A stretch of DNA of 27,513 nucleotides from Alphaproteobacteria bacterium. Its GTDB lineage: Bacteria > Pseudomonadota > Alphaproteobacteria > RF32 > CAG-239. Shown here in pieces: positions 1 to 7,729 of this stretch. Within the stretch, counting starts at the first letter, position 1. Each line of letters begins with the position of its first letter. The notes beneath the pieces are model-generated. The model did not search any database. It had not been told where the DNA came from and saw only the letters and a program-made list of their open reading frames with translations. Both the position numbers and the translations under genes were made by a program. Where the stretch lies: NCBI GenBank assembly GCA_900767645.1, contig CAAFZY010000016.1:1-27513 (forward strand). Direction: 5' to 3'.

Positions 1-270
1 AACCTGCGTCAATTGCTCGGTTTGCTTGTTTAATTTATATTTGAACATCGCCTTGGAGTAACCGGCAATCGCCCCGACGCTTAATACTCCAATGATTGCT
101 AAAACGCCAAGCATTTCCACCATAGAGCGTCCTGCACATAAGCTGTCACACTCCGGCTTGACCGGAGTGTCCAGGTCAAACCAAGTAGCAAATTTTTTCC
201 AACTGGATATTCGGGTCAAGCCCGAATATGACGATGTGATGTGTAAAAAGCGGCTGAAATGTGATTTCAT
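1..270 (-). CDS. Type IV pilin-like protein, 3' part missing (window edge)
   Basis: Reading from an ATG at 270 on the minus strand, 90 codons stay open to the window edge, so only the N-terminus is present. It has a class III prepilin signature: a Gly at residue 47, then RSMVE with Glu at mature position +5, then a hydrophobic helix (MLGVLAIIGVLSVGAIAGY). A prepilin peptidase would cut after that Gly and the helix would pack into a pilus or pseudopilus. It is a paralogue of the gene at 8110-8904, with an almost identical leader, helix and 5' region. A GAGGAG ribosome site lies 10 nt before the ATG. The 47-residue leader is unusually long because a palindromic repeat (144-233) is translated inside it. 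The pilin call is firm; its role (pilus, pseudopilus or competence) cannot be told from this fragment. Confidence 0.8.
   Translation of the reverse strand, partial: MKSHFSRFLHITSSYSGLTRISSWKKFATWFDLDTPVKPECDSLCAGRSMVEMLGVLAIIGVLSVGAIAGYSKAMFKYKLNKQTEQLTQV
144..233. repeat. Nested palindromic element, copy 1 (90 bp), inside the pilin leader
   Basis: The element starts TGTCA and ends TGAC. It holds two hairpins: arms 148-156/162-170 with loop CTTGA, and arms 207-215/221-229 with loop TCAAG. TCCAG and CTGGA flank the middle, so the whole element is also an inverted repeat. Copy 2 at 8739-8828 has the same length. The first hairpin differs in sequence between copies but remains fully paired. It is read through in-frame by the pilin gene, in the manner of Rickettsia palindromic elements. 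Confidence 0.85.
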
Positions 271-316
271 GAGCTAAAATCTCCTCAAAAAGTTAATTCT
301 GAAAAGATTTTAGCTC
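271..316 (-). promoter_or_regulatory. 5'-UTR hairpin over the pilin ribosome-binding site, copy 1
   Basis: A perfect 12-bp inverted repeat (GAGCTAAAATCT at 271-282, AGATTTTAGCTC at 305-316) sits immediately before the pilin ATG. In the minus-strand mRNA the stem takes in part of the GAGGAG ribosome site and the whole spacer up to the start codon, so it should block translation when folded. A run of ten T (320-329) follows on the plus strand, so it could also act as a rightward terminator, but no plus-strand gene precedes it. The same stem occurs at 8905-8950. Confidence 0.6.
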
Positions 317-413
317 GCGTTTTTTTTTTGCAATATTTACGAGTCCGTGCTGTGCATAAGTTGTATTTGCTCCAAACGCGAGTATTTTGTCAGTTTGATA
401 TAGCTTTTATTAA

Positions 414-442
414 TTGACAAAAAACAGATAATTTGCTATTAT
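414..442 (+). promoter_or_regulatory. Sigma-70-type promoter for the gene at 473
   Basis: TTGACA at 414-419 and TATTAT at 437-442 are separated by 17 nt. Transcription should begin about 25 nt before the ATG at 473, which has GAGGT at 463-467. Confidence 0.75.
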
Positions 443-472
443 TAAACATTATAACAACATATGAGGTAAATT

Positions 473-1033
473 ATGAGTAACACAAGTCAGCTTGATTCCA
501 TTTTATCCCGCCTTGGCGAGCATAACGTATCCGATAAAGAAATTGATGAGTTGGTGGCAATCGCCGATTCGTCTGCCAAAGATTCTAAAGATGCAGCTGT
601 TCAAGACAAATTAAATGAAGTTCGCGCCAGAGCTTCCGCTAAAAAAGGCAACAAAGAAATTATCTATGATGAAAAGCCTGAAAAATCGCACTTAAAGGGT
701 TTTTGTGGCGAAAAAGGTGCTTCCTTTGCTTATTCTGATGGCAAAAAAGGTGCTTATGTCGCTGATTTTAACTTTAATCCTGATGTTGCTAACGCTGAAC
801 CGCAAGGTAGTTTATATCACCTTAACCCTATTGAGTATCAACTCTATAAATTAAGAGCTCGCCTCGGATTTAAGACTACTCCCAAAAAAGAACCCGATTT
901 GCAAACCAAAGGCGTAAACACTGATAATACTATCATGCAAAAAGCTTTGCATGAATGGAAAGCTGAGCGCGATAAACAACTCAAAAGCTTTAATTTACGG
1001 CGTAATCGAGATAATCAGAATTTAGACCGCTAA
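473..1033 (+). CDS. Hypothetical protein, 186 aa
   Basis: I do not recognise a family. The product is soluble and highly charged, with no signal peptide or membrane segment. The first ~60 residues look helical. A middle part (~70-115) is rich in Gly, Lys and aromatic residues and could be a small beta domain. The C-terminus (~125-186) is Lys/Arg-rich and ends in a basic tail. It is a single-gene unit with its own near-consensus promoter, transcribed divergently from the upstream pilin gene. The ribosome site GAGGT lies 5 nt before the ATG. The divergent placement next to a pilin gene may be incidental: the second pilin copy also has a divergent small gene, but that one is unrelated in sequence. 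The coding call is good; function is unknown. Confidence 0.8.
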   Translation: MSNTSQLDSILSRLGEHNVSDKEIDELVAIADSSAKDSKDAAVQDKLNEVRARASAKKGNKEIIYDEKPEKSHLKGFCGEKGASFAYSDGKKGAYVADFNFNPDVANAEPQGSLYHLNPIEYQLYKLRARLGFKTTPKKEPDLQTKGVNTDNTIMQKALHEWKAERDKQLKSFNLRRNRDNQNLDR

Positions 1034-1203
1034 ATAATTTCCGTTCCGATAAGAGAGGCGGCAATAGCCGATAAGGCAGTTAAAATAAAACTTATTACAA
1101 ATTCGCGCTGAGCGTAAATTGTATTAAGTGCTGTAATTTGCTCTTTTTAAACTGTTTATGTTGTAAAAAGATATATAAAATTGACTTTAAGTTGATTTTA
1201 TGC

Positions 1204-1232
1204 TTGACAAAGGGTATATAATGAGGTATTAA
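1204..1232 (+). promoter_or_regulatory. Sigma-70-type promoter for the candidate small RNA
   Basis: TTGACA at 1204-1209 and TATTAA at 1227-1232 with a 17-nt spacer. No open reading frame follows before the terminator at 1293-1328, so the transcript is probably non-coding. Confidence 0.6.
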
Positions 1233-1238
1233 TACAGG

Positions 1239-1328
1239 TATTAAAAGATTTGGTCGTCTTTTGATTTTATTTGCAAGACCATTTACCCCACTAACGCTCG
1301 TGATGTATTGTCGCGAGCGTTTCTTTTT
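1239..1328 (+). ncRNA. Candidate free-standing small RNA, about 90 nt
   Basis: A promoter at 1204-1232 and a strong intrinsic terminator ending near 1328 bound a ~90-nt transcript with no plausible reading frame. The 5' half can form a hairpin (TGGTC...TCTT around 1250-1260 with AAGACCA around 1275-1281, with a small bulge). A single-stranded, C-rich stretch (TTTACCCCACT) precedes the terminator stem. The neighbouring gene at 1398-2096 is on the opposite strand, so this is not the leader of an adjacent gene. I do not recognise it as 6S, SRP or tmRNA. Exact ends are inferred from the promoter and terminator. Confidence 0.5.
1293..1328 (+). terminator. Intrinsic terminator of the candidate small RNA
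   Basis: Stem AACGCTCGTGA (1293-1303) pairs with TCGCGAGCGTT (1311-1321), 11 bp including one G-U, with a 7-nt loop. It is followed by TCTTTTT. Confidence 0.75.
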
Positions 1329-1353
1329 CCGCCGGTGAGAATATCATCGGCGG
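1329..1353. repeat. GC-rich hairpin after the small-RNA terminator
   Basis: CCGCCGGTGA (1329-1338) pairs with TCATCGGCGG (1344-1353) across a 5-nt loop, with one G-U. Neither strand has a convincing T-run after it, so it is not a clear terminator. It may mark the 3' end of the methyltransferase transcript coming from the right. The rest of 1034-1203 and 1354-1397 holds nothing I can support. Confidence 0.4.
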
Positions 1354-1397
1354 TTCTGTTATATAAATTTGAAAGGATAGCAATTAAAAAAATAATT

Positions 1398-2096
1398 TTA
1401 TTTTTGCAGTTTGTATAAAGCTTTGCGGTCTTTGCGGCTCATTGACCACAAATTGCCTAATCCGTTAACCGGTTGTACATCATATTTTACGGCAAAATTA
1501 AAATTGCGGCTGAAAAATACCGAGGTGGTTTTAGTGTAAACATTCATCGGGCAAAATCCGTAAAAGTCAACTTGTAACAAGCCGGCTTGTTTTAATATAC
1601 TGATTGCTTTTTTATATTCCTCGCTGGTGTTTACTCTGTCGCTGTCGTCTAAAATAATGATTCCGCCGTCATTTAAAGCTTTTAACGCCGTGCTTACACA
1701 TTCGGCGCGGCGTTTGCCGTCAACTACAATCACATCATATTTTTCATCGTTTTCAAAAATGGCGTTTTCATAAATTTCGCCTTCATCGCGCCACTTAATA
1801 TTTAAGTTCGGCTCTGAAAATTCTTGCTGCCATTTTTCAAACCACTGCTGATTATCTTCAATGCTGATTACCTGTTTGGCTTGTTTTGCCCAAAAGAGTG
1901 ATGAATATCCGCAGCCGAACTCAAAAATTTTTTTATCGCGATAATCAAATTGCGATAAATACTCAATGGCAGGATAAGTGTACCACGGAATCGGATTGCC
2001 ATCGCGGTCAATGCAAACTTTTTCATCTATGGTGCGGGCAATGGCAAAGTCTTTTTCCCACATTTCAATAAATTTTAAAAATTTTTCGCTTGGCAA
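1398..2096 (-). CDS. Class I SAM-dependent methyltransferase
   Basis: A Rossmann-type methyltransferase of ~232 aa. Motif I is FEFGCGYSS (about residues 58-66), which binds S-adenosylmethionine. An acidic end of strand 2 (SIED, 78-81) would contact the ribose. A DVIVVDGKRR stretch (121-130) and GGIIILDDSDR (about 144-154) supply later core strands. The substrate is not indicated. An upstream extension of the frame to 2300 runs antisense to the DUF378 gene and is rejected. I choose the TTG at 2096 because GGAGG lies 5 nt upstream; an ATG at 2063 is the alternative but lacks such a site. It is divergent from the DUF378 gene across a 76-bp gap that must hold both promoters. No partner biosynthesis genes are adjacent. 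Confidence 0.8.
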   Translation of the reverse strand: MPSEKFLKFIEMWEKDFAIARTIDEKVCIDRDGNPIPWYTYPAIEYLSQFDYRDKKIFEFGCGYSSLFWAKQAKQVISIEDNQQWFEKWQQEFSEPNLNIKWRDEGEIYENAIFENDEKYDVIVVDGKRRAECVSTALKALNDGGIIILDDSDRVNTSEEYKKAISILKQAGLLQVDFYGFCPMNVYTKTTSVFFSRNFNFAVKYDVQPVNGLGNLWSMSRKDRKALYKLQK

Positions 2097-2172
2097 TATC
2101 CCCTCCGTTGAAAATCTGTATCTGTAACATATATCATATTTGCAAAAAGTAAAAACATTTTTGGAGGTTGTA

Positions 2173-2382
2173 ATGGGAGTTGTTGACAAAATTGCTTTAT
2201 GGTTACTGATTATCGGCGGTCTTAATTGGGGCTTGGTCGGCTTATTTGAATTTGATTTGGTGGCCGCCATATTCGGTCCGTTAAGTTTGCTTAGCCGCAT
2301 AGTTTATATTTTGGTCGGACTTTCAGCAATTTGGCTTATATATGCTGAGCTTTTACCTGAAAATAAACCGCTTAAAAAATAA
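2173..2382 (+). CDS. DUF378 family small membrane protein
   Basis: A 69-aa protein with two membrane helices. The first ends in the family signature GGLNWGLVGLF followed by FDLVAAIFG, and the second covers LSRIVYILVGLSAIWLIYA. This matches the DUF378 family (also known from YuzA-like proteins), whose function is unknown; members sit in the cytoplasmic membrane. I start it at 2173 rather than at the upstream in-frame ATG at 2140 because GGAGG at 2163-2167 is well placed for 2173 and the family begins just there. It is a single gene, followed four bases later by a strong bidirectional terminator that it shares with the convergent 1119-aa gene. Confidence 0.9.
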   Translation: MGVVDKIALWLLIIGGLNWGLVGLFEFDLVAAIFGPLSLLSRIVYILVGLSAIWLIYAELLPENKPLKK

Positions 2383-2385
2383 GAC

Positions 2386-2417
2386 AAACCCCTGAAAATT
2401 AAAGTTTCAGGGGTTTT
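2386..2417. terminator. Bidirectional intrinsic terminator
   Basis: A perfect 12-bp stem AAACCCCTGAAA (2386-2397)/TTTCAGGGGTTT (2405-2416) with a 7-nt loop lies between two converging genes. T-rich sequence follows on both strands. Confidence 0.85.
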
Positions 2418-2420
2418 ATA

Positions 2421-5400
2421 TTAACGCTGCTTGACATTTTTATAAAATGAAAGCTTATTTAAGCCCGCTTTAACGCAAGCTTCAGCTTTACGAACCACGC
2501 TTTTGGCGTAAGCGGCTTTTTTCTTTTCAGTATCCCAACCTGTGCCGTTGTGCGATGATGCAAACAATATTCTGGCTGTATCTTTGGCATATTTTGGCAG
2601 CTTGCCGAAATTTTCTTTATCGGCTTGCATAGCCTCAAAACTTTCATATTTTTCCGAGCGCACCATGTCTATCGCTTTTTGAATATGCGGATTTTTTGAT
2701 TTTAAGTCTGCCGGCAACGGATATGATTTTCTTACCGGTTTTATTTCTTGCCGCTCCGGTTTTACTTCTTGGCGCTTCGGTTTTACTTCCGATACCTGAT
2801 TAACATCTTGCGCCTGTTTGTTTAGAGGTTTTTGTTTTATATCAACTCTGTCAGCTTTAGCTCCGGGGCGAAAACGATTTTTAGCGCCGCCGTCACGATG
2901 TGCCCAACCGACAATTCCGCATAAGGCGGTGGCATAATCGGTAACGGTTTTATAAACATCTACCATAACGGTATGAACTTTATCAATAATGCCGTTGGGG
3001 CGGGCAGTGTCGTATGAGTATAAATCTTCCGAGCGAATGCCGACATCAGGGATTAAGTGCCCCATTTTGTTGCCGTTGCCGGCTCCGATATGCAACGCAA
3101 CCTGTTCCATAACCTGCACTTCATCTTTATTAAGCGGGGTTTCGGGAGCGTTCAGTAAATGTTGCATAACATCACTGTATGTTGTGCGGTTTCCGGTATC
3201 AGGGTTTACATATCCCATAACATCGCCAAGCGTGCGACCGGAGCCGTCTTTAATTATAGTGTCGGGCGAACCTAACCGCACGGCGTTTTCAAGTTTAGCC
3301 AAATTGGTTTTGGCGGCGTCCGGCTCCCAACCGGTCATAGAATCTTGCACGTTTTTCAAAATAGTCTCATAATTGCCGGACTTATGATAAACCGATTCAG
3401 ATGGATTTAAGCCGTCGGCAGTGTAGCGTGCACCGTGTTGAATCCCGTCGCTGTTGTTCCAAGTTTCTGACTTTGCGTTAATGGCGTCATCATAGCTTTT
3501 GAGGTGAGCGGTTTCTGCTTTTTGCCCGTCCGGAACTAGGCGTTCAACAGGACTGATATTGTTTAAAGCATGCATACGCCCCAACATTCCGGCACCTAAG
3601 GTCGCGGCAGCCGAGCAAGAGCCCATTGCCAAAGCCGAAAGGCGACTGTGTCCTTTTAAGCGCATATCTTTATATGGTTGCGCAAACCTAAGTCCGACGC
3701 CCAATCCGAACGAGCCGACAGCCGCTCCGGCAACCAATGTTTCGGGGGCGTTGATTTTGGCAAATACCACGGCGGCGGCGCCTAAAGTGCTTGCGCCGAT
3801 AGCAGCCAGAACCTTTTTATCTTTCAAAAACTTTTGCAAATTGTAGTGGCGGTCGCCGTTCGCTTTGGCTTCTTTGCGTTTGGCAATATACTGCAACGCC
3901 GTAACGCCGATTCCGACCCCGACCGCGGTAATGGTTGCGGCGGTGGTGCTGACGGCAAGCGATGCGCCGCCGGTTGCTGCTATATTGGTAAATACGCGGG
4001 CTCCGGTATAAGCCAAACCGGCGCCTAAGGCCGTGCCGAACAGATTGCGGCGCAATGACTGCCTGCGAACGTTGTCGGCGGCGTTGTGTAGCGGTGCGCG
4101 GCGGTCAATTTGCTGCATTTGATCGGTAATAACCCCGCGGATAAATTCTGAATTATTGGCGCCGATTTTTTTACTTACGCGGTTGCAGTAAACTTCCGCA
4201 TTGTTAGCTTGAACTTCCATGGCGGCAATATAGCCGGTGTCTGAAATAGCAAGCGGAACTTCCGGATTGTTCAGCTTATTCATAAATTCGGTTAAATATT
4301 TTTCTTTTTCCGGCTGAACAAATTTGCGCGGATTTTCTGCCACACCCGCAATTTTTTCTTCCGAATTATAAATTGCAAACAGCTTTTCGGCTATTCCGTT
4401 TTTAAACTTGTCGGTTAAATCTTCTTTGCTGATTTTTTCATCAGAATTTAACTCCGTCATCAATATGTCATTTTTAACCAGTTGCAACACGGTTGCCAAC
4501 CGGCTGTTCGGAATAACTTCAAGTCCTTCCCGCCAGCTGTCTGATTTTGTGTTCGGGTTTTTAGGATCATAAAATTGCGGCAGATTGCTCTTGGCGCCCT
4601 TAAACTTAAAGCGAGAGAGCATTTGCAGAGTTTCTGCCCCTAAAGTTTGCTCATCGGGTTTAATATTATCCAAAACTTTTACGCATTTTTTGGCGCGGTC
4701 ATTCATTTTAACCGCGGAATTGTACGGATTTTTGTCGTCCGGAATGTTCCAACGCTCGTCGTACGGTTTCATCAGCGCATCTAAATCTTTAAGGCAATTT
4801 TCATAAGTTTTAATATTGTGTTCAACCACTTGCAGAAGTTGAGCGCTTTGCTCGTCTTTTTTGGCGGCTTTGGCAAGTTTTTTCTTTTGCTCGTCGAGTT
4901 GCTTTAGGCGCAGGTTAAACATGCGGTTGTAGCCGTCATAAGCGTCGGCAACATTTGTAATATCCAACAAAAAGTATCCGCGTTTTTGAATAAAATCATC
5001 AGCCAAATTATTCATGGCGTTAATTGTTTTGGCAAGTTTGGCTTGAGCTTCCGTGTTTTTAGGCTCGTCTTTAACTTGTTGCGACAAAACTTCGTTGGCT
5101 TCGCAAGCCAGCTCCGGAGTTAAAACTCGTTCTTGATTGTTGTCTAACAGTTTGTTTGCCAAAACCTGTTTATATTGTTTGGTATCTTTTACATTCGCCT
5201 CTGAATTTTCCAAAAACGCCCAGCTTTTTTGACTTTCTTTAACTTCCGCGGTTGGCTCAAAGCCGCCGATGTGGCTGTCAAATTCGGCTTTAATAATGGT
5301 TTTAATTTCAAGCAAAGCCTCCATGCGCAGTTTGGCAAGCTTGTTGTCTTCTTGCAGATTGTGGTCGCTGCGCAGCCGGTTTTCGACGATGTTGCTTTCA

Positions 5401-5780
5401 TTTCGGACGGCATCTTTTAGTATTAAAGCGGATTTTTCTTTAATATTATCAGCTGAAAACTGCAAATCTTCGGTATGGTGATTTACGGTGTTTATAAAAG
5501 CTTTGTCTTCAGGAGCAAGCTCGTTGTATTTTTTGTCAGGATAGTAAAGCGATGTAAGCTCTTCTTTTTTTTGTTTGGAGTTGGTGCTTTCTGATTGTTG
5601 CAAAAATTCAACATCTTTTTTATCAATGTCATCTTTTTTAATTTTGAATTTGTATATTAGAGCCTCAAGCTCATAATCGGGCAGGGAAGCGGCGTCAACA
5701 CCTTTGTATTCGTTTTTTAAAAATGCTAAAAAATCAGTATTTTGTAGCATTTGTGAACGGTTAACCGGATATTTTGACAT
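2421..5780 (-). CDS. Large hypothetical protein, 1119 aa, with central hydrophobic Ala/Gly-rich region
   Basis: I do not recognise a family. The start at 5780 has GGGAG 8 nt upstream; the longer frame to 5843 has no such site. The first ~570 residues are hydrophilic, Lys/Glu/Asn-rich and probably mostly helical or coiled-coil. Residues ~575-745 are Ala/Gly-rich and hydrophobic, with several segments that could enter a membrane. A more polar region follows (~745-980). Near residues 995-1020 a 7-residue unit repeats three times (VKPKRQE, VKPERQE, IKPVRKS), probably a flexible linker to a small C-terminal domain. There is no signal peptide. Layout (long helical part, membrane-inserting middle, no homologue recognised) is compatible with a secreted effector or a structural protein, but that is a guess. 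It is monocistronic. Confidence 0.8.
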   Translation of the reverse strand: MSKYPVNRSQMLQNTDFLAFLKNEYKGVDAASLPDYELEALIYKFKIKKDDIDKKDVEFLQQSESTNSKQKKEELTSLYYPDKKYNELAPEDKAFINTVNHHTEDLQFSADNIKEKSALILKDAVRNESNIVENRLRSDHNLQEDNKLAKLRMEALLEIKTIIKAEFDSHIGGFEPTAEVKESQKSWAFLENSEANVKDTKQYKQVLANKLLDNNQERVLTPELACEANEVLSQQVKDEPKNTEAQAKLAKTINAMNNLADDFIQKRGYFLLDITNVADAYDGYNRMFNLRLKQLDEQKKKLAKAAKKDEQSAQLLQVVEHNIKTYENCLKDLDALMKPYDERWNIPDDKNPYNSAVKMNDRAKKCVKVLDNIKPDEQTLGAETLQMLSRFKFKGAKSNLPQFYDPKNPNTKSDSWREGLEVIPNSRLATVLQLVKNDILMTELNSDEKISKEDLTDKFKNGIAEKLFAIYNSEEKIAGVAENPRKFVQPEKEKYLTEFMNKLNNPEVPLAISDTGYIAAMEVQANNAEVYCNRVSKKIGANNSEFIRGVITDQMQQIDRRAPLHNAADNVRRQSLRRNLFGTALGAGLAYTGARVFTNIAATGGASLAVSTTAATITAVGVGIGVTALQYIAKRKEAKANGDRHYNLQKFLKDKKVLAAIGASTLGAAAVVFAKINAPETLVAGAAVGSFGLGVGLRFAQPYKDMRLKGHSRLSALAMGSCSAAATLGAGMLGRMHALNNISPVERLVPDGQKAETAHLKSYDDAINAKSETWNNSDGIQHGARYTADGLNPSESVYHKSGNYETILKNVQDSMTGWEPDAAKTNLAKLENAVRLGSPDTIIKDGSGRTLGDVMGYVNPDTGNRTTYSDVMQHLLNAPETPLNKDEVQVMEQVALHIGAGNGNKMGHLIPDVGIRSEDLYSYDTARPNGIIDKVHTVMVDVYKTVTDYATALCGIVGWAHRDGGAKNRFRPGAKADRVDIKQKPLNKQAQDVNQVSEVKPKRQEVKPERQEIKPVRKSYPLPADLKSKNPHIQKAIDMVRSEKYESFEAMQADKENFGKLPKYAKDTARILFASSHNGTGWDTEKKKAAYAKSVVRKAEACVKAGLNKLSFYKNVKQR

Positions 5781-5952
5781 TAGGAATCTCCCGCAAATTA
5801 TAATATTAAGTGAAATGTTAGCACAAAAGAAATAAAAGCACAACTTTTTTTGTCAAAATGATGCCCCGTATTTTTGCTTTTGCCCAACTTTGACGATGAA
5901 CCCGATGAACCACTACTTTTTCGTGGCTCCTCATCCTGCCACTCCGGATAAC

Positions 5953-5984
5953 AAAAAAAGGTCGCTATAAAAGCGACCTTTTTC
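5953..5984 (-). terminator. Intrinsic terminator of tRNA-Gly
   Basis: A 12-bp stem AAAAAGGTCGCT (5955-5966)/AGCGACCTTTTT (5972-5983) with a 5-nt loop, and T-run on the minus strand, six bases after the tRNA 3' end. Confidence 0.9.
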
Positions 5985-5989
5985 GTTAT

Positions 5990-6064
5990 TGGAGCGGGCA
6001 ATGGGATTCGGACCCACGACATCAACCTTGGCAAGGTTGCGCTCTACCCCTGAGCTATACCCGC
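5990..6064 (-). tRNA. tRNA-Gly (anticodon GCC)
   Basis: The minus strand reads GCGGGTATAGCTCAGGGG at the 5' end, with anticodon loop CTTGCCAA giving anticodon GCC, T-arm GTGGGTCCGAATCCCAT and 3' acceptor TGCCCGC-T-CCA. The acceptor stem pairs over 7 bp with one G-U, and CCA is encoded. It is a stand-alone gene with its own promoter and terminator. The frame at 5798-6034 that runs across it is not a gene. Confidence 0.97.
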
Positions 6065-6082
6065 ATCTCTGCGATGTCGTAT

Positions 6083-6110
6083 TTAATAGCATATTCGAAA
6101 TAAAATGCAA
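6083..6110 (-). promoter_or_regulatory. Promoter for tRNA-Gly
   Basis: On the minus strand TTGCAT (6105-6110) and TATTAA (6083-6088) are 16 nt apart, about 20 nt upstream of the tRNA 5' end. To the right (6111-6285) the sequence is very AT-rich, and an 18-bp imperfect direct repeat (ATTCTGTTAGTAATAAAA and ATTCTGTTAATAATAAAA, around 6173 and 6193) is all that stands out. Confidence 0.6.
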
Positions 6111-6285
6111 GAGTTTTTTTGAGTTTTTTTCAAAAAAAATTATAACTTGTGATTTTTCAAAAATTTATGCCAATTCTGTTAGTAATAAAACGCCATTCTG
6201 TTAATAATAAAAATAAAGCTTTGCTTTTACCTTATGAAGGATTACTCTGTTTATAAATTAGTTTAATCAGTTGAAAGTTAAAATT

Positions 6286-6426
6286 ATGACCGTTAAAAAA
6301 ACCAAAGATATTCGCTTTGAAAAAGAAGCCAAAGCACTGCAAAAAAATTTGGAAAAGCGCAAAAAACAACAGCAAGAGCGTGAAAAATTAAAAGCACAAA
6401 AGGACGTGAAAAATGGACAAGATTAA
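6286..6426 (+). CDS. Small charged coiled-coil protein upstream of murA
   Basis: This 46-codon frame starts at ATG 6286 and its stop overlaps the murA start by 14 bp. The product is almost entirely Lys/Glu/Gln/Arg (EKEAKALQKNLEKRKK region), predicted as a single helix with no membrane segment. Many alphaproteobacteria have a short Lys/Arg/Glu-rich protein of the DUF4169 type; this one resembles those in composition, but I cannot confirm membership. The overlap suggests translational coupling with murA, whose own AGGA site lies inside this frame. The ribosome site before 6286 is weak (GAAAG). It might instead be a leader region that is open by chance. Confidence 0.55.
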   Translation: MTVKKTKDIRFEKEAKALQKNLEKRKKQQQEREKLKAQKDVKNGQD

Positions 6427-7705
6427 AATTATCGGCGGCAACCAGCTTAATGGTAAAATTTACATCAGCGGCGCTAAAAATGCGGCATTACCGCTAATTT
6501 GCGCCACTTTATTAACCGACGAACCGGTTACTCTTACCAATATGCCGATTTTGTCGGATATTAAATCGCTTAATGCATTATTAATGCAGCTTGGCACCGA
6601 TATTCAAGAATCTGACGATAAAGTCGGTAAACTCGCTTGCAAGCGTTATATTTATCACACCAAAAAATTTGCAAGCCTTGTTGCTCCGTATGATTATGTG
6701 CGTAAAATGCGAGCCTCATATTATGTTTTGGGTCCGGTTTTGGCGCGGGAAGGGCACGTTGAACTTTCGCTCCCCGGAGGCTGCGCTATCGGTGCGCGCC
6801 CGATGGATATTCACTTAAATGCGCTTGAGCAAATGGGCGCTTCAATTGAAATTAAAAACGGTTATGTGGTTGCCGATGCCAAAAAAGGCTTAAAAGGCGC
6901 GCACATTATTTTTCCGAAAGCTTCAGTCGGCGCCACTTGCAACATTTTAATGGCGGCAACTTTGGCTCGCGGTGAAACCACAATTGAAAATGCCGCCAAA
7001 GAACCGGAAATTGCCGATTTGATTGATTTATTAACCGATATGGGCGCTAAAATTGAGGGCAAGGACTCTTCCGTGCTTAAAATTGAAGGGGTTAAAACAT
7101 TGCACGGTGCCGAGCATGCCGTAATTTCCGATCGCATTGAAGCTGGTTCGTATGCCATAGCGGCGGCTATTACCAAAGGCAAAATTGAACTGGTTAACGC
7201 GCGAGCCGAACATTTGCAATCTCCGCTTAATATTTTAAGAGCAATGGATATTAAAATTACTGAAAAACCGGGGAGTATTGTAGTAGATGCCCGCAACGCC
7301 TTAATGCAGGGGCAGGATATTATCACGGACTATTATCCCGGATTCCCGACAGATTTGCAGGCGCAGTTTATGGCTTTAATGACGGTTGTTCCTGGGGCAT
7401 CGTTGGTAACTGAAAACATATGGGAAAACCGCTTTATGCATGTGCCTGAGTTGATGCGTATGGGTGCTAACATAAATGTTCATGGTTATGCTTCAGCTAT
7501 TGTGCGCGGGGTTAAACGCTTATCCGGCGCTCCGGTTATGGCAACTGATTTGCGCGCCTCGTTTGCGTTGGTTTTGGCCGGTCTTGCCGCGGAAGGTGAA
7601 ACAATTGTCAACCGTGTTTACCACTTAGACCGCGGCTACGAAAAACTTGAAGAAAAATTAAAAGCGGTCGGAGCTGATATTGAACGTATAAAAGAAGAAG
7701 ATTAA
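6413..7705 (+). CDS. murA: UDP-N-acetylglucosamine 1-carboxyvinyltransferase
   Basis: MurA transfers enolpyruvate from phosphoenolpyruvate to UDP-GlcNAc, the first committed step of peptidoglycan synthesis in the cytoplasm. The 430-aa product has the usual length (about 420). Visible hallmarks are SGAKNAALP with the substrate-binding Lys22 and Asn23, and the active-site loop PGGCAIGARPMDIH. In that loop Cys124 (Cys115 in E. coli) is the target of fosfomycin, so the enzyme has the sensitive form rather than the Cys-to-Asp variant. The C-terminal DLRASFALVLAGLAAEG and the YHLDRGYE motif are also typical. It follows, and overlaps, a small charged protein and precedes a META lipoprotein by 24 bp, probably as one transcript. 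AGGA lies 8 nt before the ATG. Confidence 0.98.
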   Translation: MDKIKIIGGNQLNGKIYISGAKNAALPLICATLLTDEPVTLTNMPILSDIKSLNALLMQLGTDIQESDDKVGKLACKRYIYHTKKFASLVAPYDYVRKMRASYYVLGPVLAREGHVELSLPGGCAIGARPMDIHLNALEQMGASIEIKNGYVVADAKKGLKGAHIIFPKASVGATCNILMAATLARGETTIENAAKEPEIADLIDLLTDMGAKIEGKDSSVLKIEGVKTLHGAEHAVISDRIEAGSYAIAAAITKGKIELVNARAEHLQSPLNILRAMDIKITEKPGSIVVDARNALMQGQDIITDYYPGFPTDLQAQFMALMTVVPGASLVTENIWENRFMHVPELMRMGANINVHGYASAIVRGVKRLSGAPVMATDLRASFALVLAGLAAEGETIVNRVYHLDRGYEKLEEKLKAVGADIERIKEED

Positions 7706-7729
7706 ATTAATAAAACAGAGGAAAAGATA

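Noticed and set aside
305..329. Rightward intrinsic terminator (stem plus T10)
   Set aside because: Shape fits, but nothing is transcribed rightward before it; the stem placed over the pilin ribosome site in both copies is the better reading. A dual role stays possible.
1034..1145. Minus-strand 36-codon hydrophobic frame (ends SFILTALSAIAASLIGTEII)
   Set aside because: It looks protein-like but has no start codon after the preceding stop and no ribosome site. It may be a remnant or chance.
2097..2300. N-terminal extension of the methyltransferase frame
   Set aside because: It runs antisense through the DUF378 gene, has low-complexity sequence unlike methyltransferases, and lacks a ribosome site; GGAGG before TTG 2096 fits better.
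5798..6034. Open frame crossing tRNA-Gly
   Set aside because: It overlaps a complete tRNA and its terminator, so it is non-coding.
6862..7326. 154-aa frame antisense to murA
   Set aside because: murA is certain by motif and length; the antisense frame is a codon-bias shadow.
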